Positions 10,366 through 13,738 of a stretch of DNA of 13,738 nt are shown piece after piece. The stretch is from Phoronis ovalis. Its lineage: Eukaryota; Phoronida; Phoronidae. The position numbers and the translations under genes were made by a program. The notes below the pieces were generated by a model. The model was not told the DNA's origin. It searched no databases and saw nothing but the letters and a program-made list of their open reading frames with translations. Position 1 is the first letter of the stretch. Every line of letters starts with the position of its first letter. The stretch is taken from the NCBI GenBank assembly GCA_028565635.1, contig JAOXYB010036351.1:1-13738 (forward strand), read 5' to 3'.

Positions 10366-10721
10366 GTACAGTAGTCAATTTTCTCACTATCAATTACCAG
10401 TCAGTGATCCCATGTTCAATCATAGGTTCAGACAACCAAAAAGTATCAACCTTTTATTATATAAATGTAACTACATCAGATTTTTAAAAACACTACTTAT
10501 ACTTTTCAGAGGCAGTCCTAGGATTTTATGACAGGCATTTGATTGTTATGGTGTTGGGTAAAATGCAAATGTCTAGGGGGACCTGAAGACTCTAATTAAT
10601 TAAGACTATGTTAAGGGGAGCTCGATTGCAGCACTGCCCCTTAAAATTGCCATGATTACTTTTGAATACTCTGGTTAACTAACAACACTGGCACTATTAG
10701 CTATTTGAATATGTTTTGTAG
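10366..10721 (+). other. Intron, 356 bases, phase 0
   Basis: The intron begins gtacag and ends 'atgttttgtag'. Its middle (about 10505-10645) is less AT-rich than the rest and holds an inverted repeat, ttaagggg at 10611-10618 against ccccttaa at 10637-10644. This may be a fragment of an old interspersed repeat. Confidence 0.8.
10611..10644. repeat. Perfect 8-bp inverted repeat with 18-base spacer
   Basis: The arms ttaagggg and ccccttaa flank agctcgattgcagcactg inside a short intron. It could be a hairpin remnant of a repeat element; no family is recognised. Confidence 0.45.
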
Positions 10722-10784
10722 GATGTCAAGTTGACGGCAACAAATGATGACCAGTACTTTGTCTTTGAGGATTATCTTTATCAG
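10722..10784 (+). CDS. TBC1D19: TBC1D19 exon e (human ~298-318): TBC domain, second half of motif B
   Basis: This exon has 21 codons, phase 0 at both ends: DVKLTATNDD followed by QYFVFEDYLYQ. Human is DVKLTASNDDYYFVFEDYLYQ, nearly identical. It supplies the D of the TBC motif B. The position that carries the catalytic arginine finger in ordinary TBC Rab-GAPs is a leucine (TTG, 10731-10733), so I-x-x-D-x-x-R reads I-F-K-D-V-K-L. Human TBC1D19, as I recall, has the same substitution. The acceptor is 'atgttttgtag' at 10721 and the donor is CAG|gtataa at 10785, a somewhat weak donor. Confidence 0.93.
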
Positions 10785-11456
10785 GTATAACCATTTTAGG
10801 ATTCTATTAATATTAGTTGGTCACTGTACATAATTATATTTTAAGGTGGCAGTTTTTACTTGGGAGATTGGAAGGCAATATGTTGTGTAAAATAACCTTA
10901 AAAATGACAGAGTCTTGGCAGCTATCATTACAAAAGATTCCTACCAGCAATCTAATTATAAAAGTGTACAATCGGCATCCACTATATACTCTGAAATATT
11001 ACACAGTTACCTGTTGTAGAAGAAAAACTGGATGTGGCATCACTCCTTTATTATGAACCACTAAAATTATTACAGTTTGCATTGATAAAAATAATTTTAA
11101 TACCTGTCATACAACTAGCATTATGTGATTCATTCCTGAATAACCACTGGTTGATTGGATGTTTCATATGCAAATTACTCAACAAATTGCCAATAGGCTA
11201 TTGTAATTCATAAAAATGGAGTAGACATATTTAAATTTCATGCTTAGTCTGTGTCTATTGACATCATGTGCAGTTTGATGCTGAAGCATATAGAATGAGC
11301 ACTAAAAATATTTATATCTATGCATATTGTAGTAAATAAATGTTTATACTGAGAAAGTTGACATTCTTCAAATGGAAGTCCAGTATTTACTGTTATTATT
11401 TATTTATTATTACTGCAGTATTGCATTATACTGTAAAACATGTTTCTTCAATACAG
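10785..11456 (+). other. Intron, 672 bases, phase 0
   Basis: The intron begins gtataa and ends 'tttcttcaatacag'. It is AT-rich with no repeat or RNA gene seen. A 79-codon open frame at 10817-11056 has no recognisable features. The last 117 bases before exon f happen to be open in the coding frame from an ATG at 11340, but that stretch is not conserved. Confidence 0.85.
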
Positions 11457-11619
11457 GTGTTATTACCATTCACTAGAGACACAACTGTCCTGGAACATTT
11501 CAAGTATAGTAGTGGAACACCAGCCAAGGCATACATCAGAGGAAAGCTGGGAGTAGAAGACTTTGCAGTTACATATCCACCATGTGGTGTTATTCCATTT
11601 CATGGCTTTGCAATGTATG
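11457..11619 (+). CDS. TBC1D19: TBC1D19 exon f (human ~319-372): TBC domain motif C region
   Basis: This exon has 54 codons plus one base. It contains VLLPFTRDT, YIRGKLGVEDFAV and YPPCGVIPFHGFAMY; human has SYIRGKLGLEEYAVFYPPNG and VIPFHGFSMY at the same places. PFHGFAM occupies the position of TBC motif C (Y-x-Q-G-M), where ordinary Rab-GAPs carry the catalytic glutamine finger; here that position is histidine (CAT, 11601-11603). The acceptor is 'tttcttcaatacag' at 11456 and the donor is TATG|gtaggt at 11620. Because the intron sequence on both sides is open by chance, a naive gene finder may call a 131-residue single-exon gene here. Only 11457-11619 is supported. Confidence 0.94.
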
Positions 11620-12134
11620 GTAGGTTGTCAGCAAAAGCTTGGTGCTGTTATAGTCATTCCACTATATGCCTGCTGTGTGATTGGCGCTTAGCCTTTAAGC
11701 TGTTAACCAATCATGACATTTGCTTGAGTCATTAACCTAAGTTAGGATGTGATGAGAAAAGAGATGCAAGAATTTGTGTATTTTTATCTGTTATGGATTT
11801 TAATCAAACAGCTCCCAAGATACATGTCATGTAATTGAGTAAACTATTAGTAGTAGATCAGTCACTGTGTCACATTTGTATTTAGTTAGACTGGGCACTT
11901 AGCTTTCCAATTCAAATGATACCATTCCATTAACTCTATTATGTGTCTAATTGTAGCACTTGTTATCTAGGAATTTCCTCATAGTAGAACAATGGATGTT
12001 GTATGCTTCCATTAGTAAATCCTTACCTGTTGCTTAAGAGTAAGTTATTTAATTACAATAATATCTTGCCTATAGTTTTTCACAATAAATTTCCTTCAGG
12101 GTTGGACTTGCTTGTGTATATTTGTTGTTTTCAG
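11620..12134 (+). other. Intron, 515 bases, phase 1
   Basis: The intron begins gtaggt and ends 'tttgttgttttcag'. A 7-bp inverted repeat (tgattgg at 11678-11684, ccaatca at 11707-11713) is the only structure noticed and is of a size expected by chance. Confidence 0.85.
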
Positions 12135-12244
12135 TTGTGCCATTGGCTTACATATATGATGATGTAGTAGTGCTTTATCGTATCTTTAAGGAATTATACA
12201 CACGTCATCTACATAGGCTGCATACAATATCATCGCACCCACAG
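12135..12244 (+). CDS. TBC1D19: TBC1D19 exon g (human ~373-409): TBC domain helices
   Basis: The first two bases complete a GTT (Val) codon begun in exon f, and 36 codons follow: VPLAYIYDDVVVLYRIF, then KELYTRHLHRLHTISSHPQ. Human has VAPLCFLYHEPYQLYQIFREMYVRFFFRLHSISSHPS, with LY.IF.E.Y.R, RLH and ISSHP conserved. Conservation is lower in the first half, which corresponds to a surface helix after motif C. The acceptor is 'tttgttgttttcag' at 12134 and the donor is CAG|gtatgt at 12245, leaving phase 0. Confidence 0.93.
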
Positions 12245-12564
12245 GTATGTACATTTTAATTTATTTTCATATACTACACAAAGTTTAAAGAATGATTTTC
12301 TGCACAGTGAGATAGTTTCCAATTTTGAAAAAATATGTATGTCAAGACACCGTAGAGAAATCTTTCTTTTAATTTCGACAGCTCTATTTTAGTATTGAAC
12401 TCTGTGTCGTGCACCAATGTCTGTAATTTTATCACCCTGTAATCATTTTGCAAAACATTGTATCGAACATTTTGTTCATTTCATGCATGAATGTAAGCAA
12501 GTTTAGGAAAACTTTGTAACTTAAAGTCTTGCAAAGTTAGTGAGTGAATGTTTTCTAATTGCAG
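12245..12564 (+). other. Intron, 320 bases, phase 0
   Basis: This is the shortest intron of the window. It begins gtatgt and ends 'ttttctaattgcag', and nothing else is seen in it. Confidence 0.88.
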
Positions 12565-12656
12565 GGTATTGTTTCCCTGTGCCTACTGTTTGAAAATCTA
12601 CTTCAATGCAGTGAACCACAACTGTTTTATCACCTCAAGTCAATCAATGCTCAACC
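12565..12656 (+). CDS. TBC1D19: TBC1D19 exon h (human ~410-440): TBC domain
   Basis: This exon has 30 codons plus two bases: GIVSLCLLFENLLQC, then SEPQLFYHLKSINAQ, then CC of a proline codon. Human has GIVSLCLLFETLLQTYLPQLFYHLREIGAQP. GIVSLCLLFE and PQLFYHL are identical. It corresponds to the TBC core helices between motif C and the C-terminal helical bundle. The acceptor is 'ttttctaattgcag' at 12564 and the donor is AACC|gtaagt at 12657, leaving phase 2. That phase fits both exon i (13372) and the candidate alternative exon at 13222. Confidence 0.94.
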
Positions 12657-13371
12657 GTAAGTTTCAGTATGCGTAGTTATACACTCTTATTTAGTATGAC
12701 CAGAGAATGATTTAATTGCAATTATGGCATAGAGCTAAATCTCTTACTCAGCTGCTGTACTGGTCCTCTGTTTTGACTAGCCGGTTGATAAACGATTGCG
12801 TTTCAGAACATTTTACTGTTAGAAGTGCTTCTTATTTTATTGTCATTCACATTACTTCATAAAGTTTATGCGTTTACGAATACTTGAGTTTGCTGTAACT
12901 AATAAAATATATCCTAGATTTTTATATATCTTACTCTATAGTACTCCTACAGCATTTTGTTTGGGCTGTCTGAAAACTGAACAATACTTTTAATTGTCCA
13001 GAAAACAGAATAATCTAATGTGGTTGTCTTACAAAACCCCTAGCAAAGAAAGTTTAGATACAATGTGACAGCAAAAGAGATATTTTATTTATCAATTTAT
13101 TTACATTGACATCACTTAAAATTGAAAAAAAAATGATTTTAATGTGGATCAAATTTCTAAAAAGTGCCACAGAATCCTGTATTCCGTCTTTCAAATAGTT
13201 AAGCAATTTATAACAATCCAGGTATGAAGCTAATCAGTTACAATATAGGGTGAAGGAACGTGTTTTAACGGAGTTGCATGTCCAGGGAGACTTCAGTCTG
13301 GATAAAAATAGTAATTTAGTTCCTTTTTCAAAGGTTTAATTGCCAAATAATTAAACATGACCTTTTTTCAG
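12657..13371 (+). other. Intron, 715 bases, phase 2, containing a coding-like segment
   Basis: The intron begins gtaagt and ends 'gaccttttttcag'. Most of it is AT-rich and featureless. The part at 13222-13339 is different: it is open in the gene's phase from an AG acceptor to a stop and is listed separately as a candidate alternative terminal exon. Confidence 0.85.
13222..13339 (+). CDS. Candidate alternative terminal exon inside the last visible internal intron
   Basis: After an AG at 13220-13221 ('aacaatccag'), one base (G) completes the CC-split proline codon of exon h exactly as exon i does. Then 38 codons follow, beginning YEANQLQYRVKERVLTEL and ending LVPFSKV, closed by TAA at 13337-13339. 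An in-frame TAA at 13211-13213 lies just before the acceptor, so the open stretch matches the putative exon. Its GC content (about 37% by hand count over 13222-13333) is above the surrounding intron. A variant poly(A) signal, attaaa, occurs near 13350. Use of it would truncate the TBC domain. The acceptor's pyrimidine tract is weak, and I do not recognise the peptide. It may instead be an exon fragment of another gene, or chance. Confidence 0.27.
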
Positions 13372-13558
13372 GTTAAAAATTGCCTTCAAATGGCTGATTC
13401 GTGCTTTTTCTGGCTACTTAGCAAGCGATCAGGTTATGCTATTATGGGACAGGATCCTAGCTTACAACTCCTTGGAAATTCTGCCTGTTTTAGCTATGGG
13501 AATATTCTCCTTCAGAAAATCAAATCTCATGCAAATCAACTCGTACTCTGCAGCTGAG
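13372..13558 (+). CDS. TBC1D19: TBC1D19 exon i (human ~440-502): C-terminal part of TBC domain
   Basis: The first base completes the CCG proline codon, and 62 codons follow. Key stretches are LKIAFKWLIRAFSGYLASDQ, LLWDRILAYNSLEIL and FRKSNLM, ending SAAE. Human has LRISFKWMVRAFSGYLATDQ, LLWDRILGYNSLEIL, FRAVNLM and AAAE. The WDRIL segment corresponds to the W-D helix typical of the C-terminal half of TBC domains. The acceptor has a strong tract, 'gaccttttttcag', at 13371. The donor is GAG|gtaatt at 13559, moderately weak. The human protein continues about 24 residues past this point, so one short last coding exon should lie downstream of the window. The frame stays open into the intron to a stop at about 13697-13699. 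Confidence 0.95.
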
Positions 13559-13606
13559 GTAATTTTTTATGTTAAGATGCTATATAATATTAAGTTTAAC
13601 CTTTTT

Positions 13607-13638
13607 TATGCCCATCCACATAGTGGTGGATGGGCATA
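13607..13638. repeat. Perfect 13-bp inverted repeat with 6-base loop at the start of a repeat element
   Basis: The arms tatgcccatccac (13607-13619) and gtggatgggcata (13626-13638) are perfectly complementary around atagtg. The hairpin marks the point where base composition changes from AT-rich intron to a GC-richer repeat, as expected at the end of an interspersed element. Confidence 0.75.
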
Positions 13639-13738
13639 TTGTCGTAGTGTAGGCGTTGTTCTTGTTGTCGTATGTAACACTTTCTTTGTCTCGCGATAAC
13701 AGCTTCAGTTTTTACCCGATCGGTTTCATATTTGGCAC
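13607..13738 (+). mobile_element. Interspersed repeat, left end only (runs off the window)
   Basis: Starting at the inverted repeat, the sequence becomes GC-richer and T/G-skewed ('gtcgtagtgtaggcgttgtt', 'cttgttgtcgtatgtaacac'). It then shows 'tctcgcgataac', 'acccgatcggtttcatattt' and 'ggcac'. This order (hairpin, T/G-rich spacer, 'cgcgataac', 'tttggcac') matches a style of dispersed repeat I have seen in bivalve genomic sequences; the family name is not known to me. It lies in the intron after exon i and no coding function is seen. Confidence 0.6.

Larger units (their letters stand above)
958..13558 (+). other. TBC1D19: TBC1D19 gene, partial (nine internal exons; both ends outside window)
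   Basis: Nine exons at 958-1018, 2505-2616, 2989-3101, 10291-10365, 10722-10784, 11457-11619, 12135-12244, 12565-12656 and 13372-13558 join in phase into one stop-free reading frame of about 325 residues. Every internal junction has an AG acceptor and a GT donor, and the phases agree at all eight joins. The product aligns almost without gaps to human TBC1D19 as I remember it, including the stretches GKLG, GVIPFHGF, SSHP, GIVSLCLLFE, RAFSGYLA, LLWDRIL and YNSLEIL. TBC proteins are usually Rab GTPase-activating proteins acting on membrane traffic, but the target Rab of TBC1D19 is not known to me. The N-terminal ~177 residues and the last ~24 lie outside the window. The identity is near certain at family level; orthology rests on memory of the human sequence. 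Confidence 0.93.

Noticed and set aside
11678-11713. 7-bp inverted repeat tgattgg/ccaatca as a regulatory site (CCAAT-like)
   Set aside because: It is too short for significance in 13.7 kb and lies in the middle of an intron with no promoter evidence.
11340-11735. 131-codon continuous open frame as a single-exon gene
   Set aside because: Only 11457-11619 is homologous to TBC1D19. The flanks are intron sequence that is open by chance, with clear splice sites at 11456 and 11620.
13357-13557. 66-codon open frame overlapping exon i in another frame
   Set aside because: It is a shadow of exon i. The conserved TBC frame is the one starting LKIAFKW.
1-13738. CRISPR arrays, bacterial operons, tRNA or rRNA genes, viral genes
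   Set aside because: I found no regularly spaced repeats, no ribosome-binding-site/ORF packing, no tRNA-like A/B-box cloverleaf and no viral-type coding sequence on either strand by reading. A tRNAscan or Infernal run would be the decisive test for RNA genes.

Overview
The window is eukaryotic genomic DNA: AT-rich, with no bacterial gene packing. It holds nine consecutive coding exons of one plus-strand gene, separated by spliceosomal GT-AG introns. Joined in phase, the exons give about 325 residues with no internal stop. I recognise the product as the animal protein TBC1D19, a TBC (Rab-GAP-like) domain protein, by residue-level alignment to the human protein as I remember it (about 526 residues). 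The window matches roughly human residues 178-502. The exons for the first ~177 residues lie upstream of base 1, and the last short coding exon (about 24 residues in human) lies beyond base 13738.

Layout: 1-957 is intron with degenerate repeat sequence. Exon a is 958-1018, b 2505-2616 and c 2989-3101 (start of the TBC domain). A 7.2-kb intron spans 3102-10290 and holds a MITE-like inverted-repeat element at 5579-5926 and a possible in-frame microexon at 8951-8986. Exons d-i (10291-13558) follow with short introns of 0.3-0.7 kb. The intron before exon i contains an unusual coding-like segment at 13222-13339. The final 130 bases start another interspersed repeat that opens with a 13-bp inverted repeat.

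Organism: an invertebrate, most likely a mollusc and probably a bivalve. This rests on repeat styles I associate with bivalve genomes (the 5579-5926 element and the 13607-13738 element ending near 'tttggcac') and on the divergence of the protein from human. Species cannot be named from the sequence.

No second gene, tRNA, rRNA, CRISPR array or bacterial-type system is supported. The points most worth a second look are the TBC domain with both catalytic finger positions substituted, the coding-like alternative terminal exon at 13222-13339, the candidate microexon at 8951-8986, and the two-copy repeat family. I do not see an undescribed multi-gene system here.
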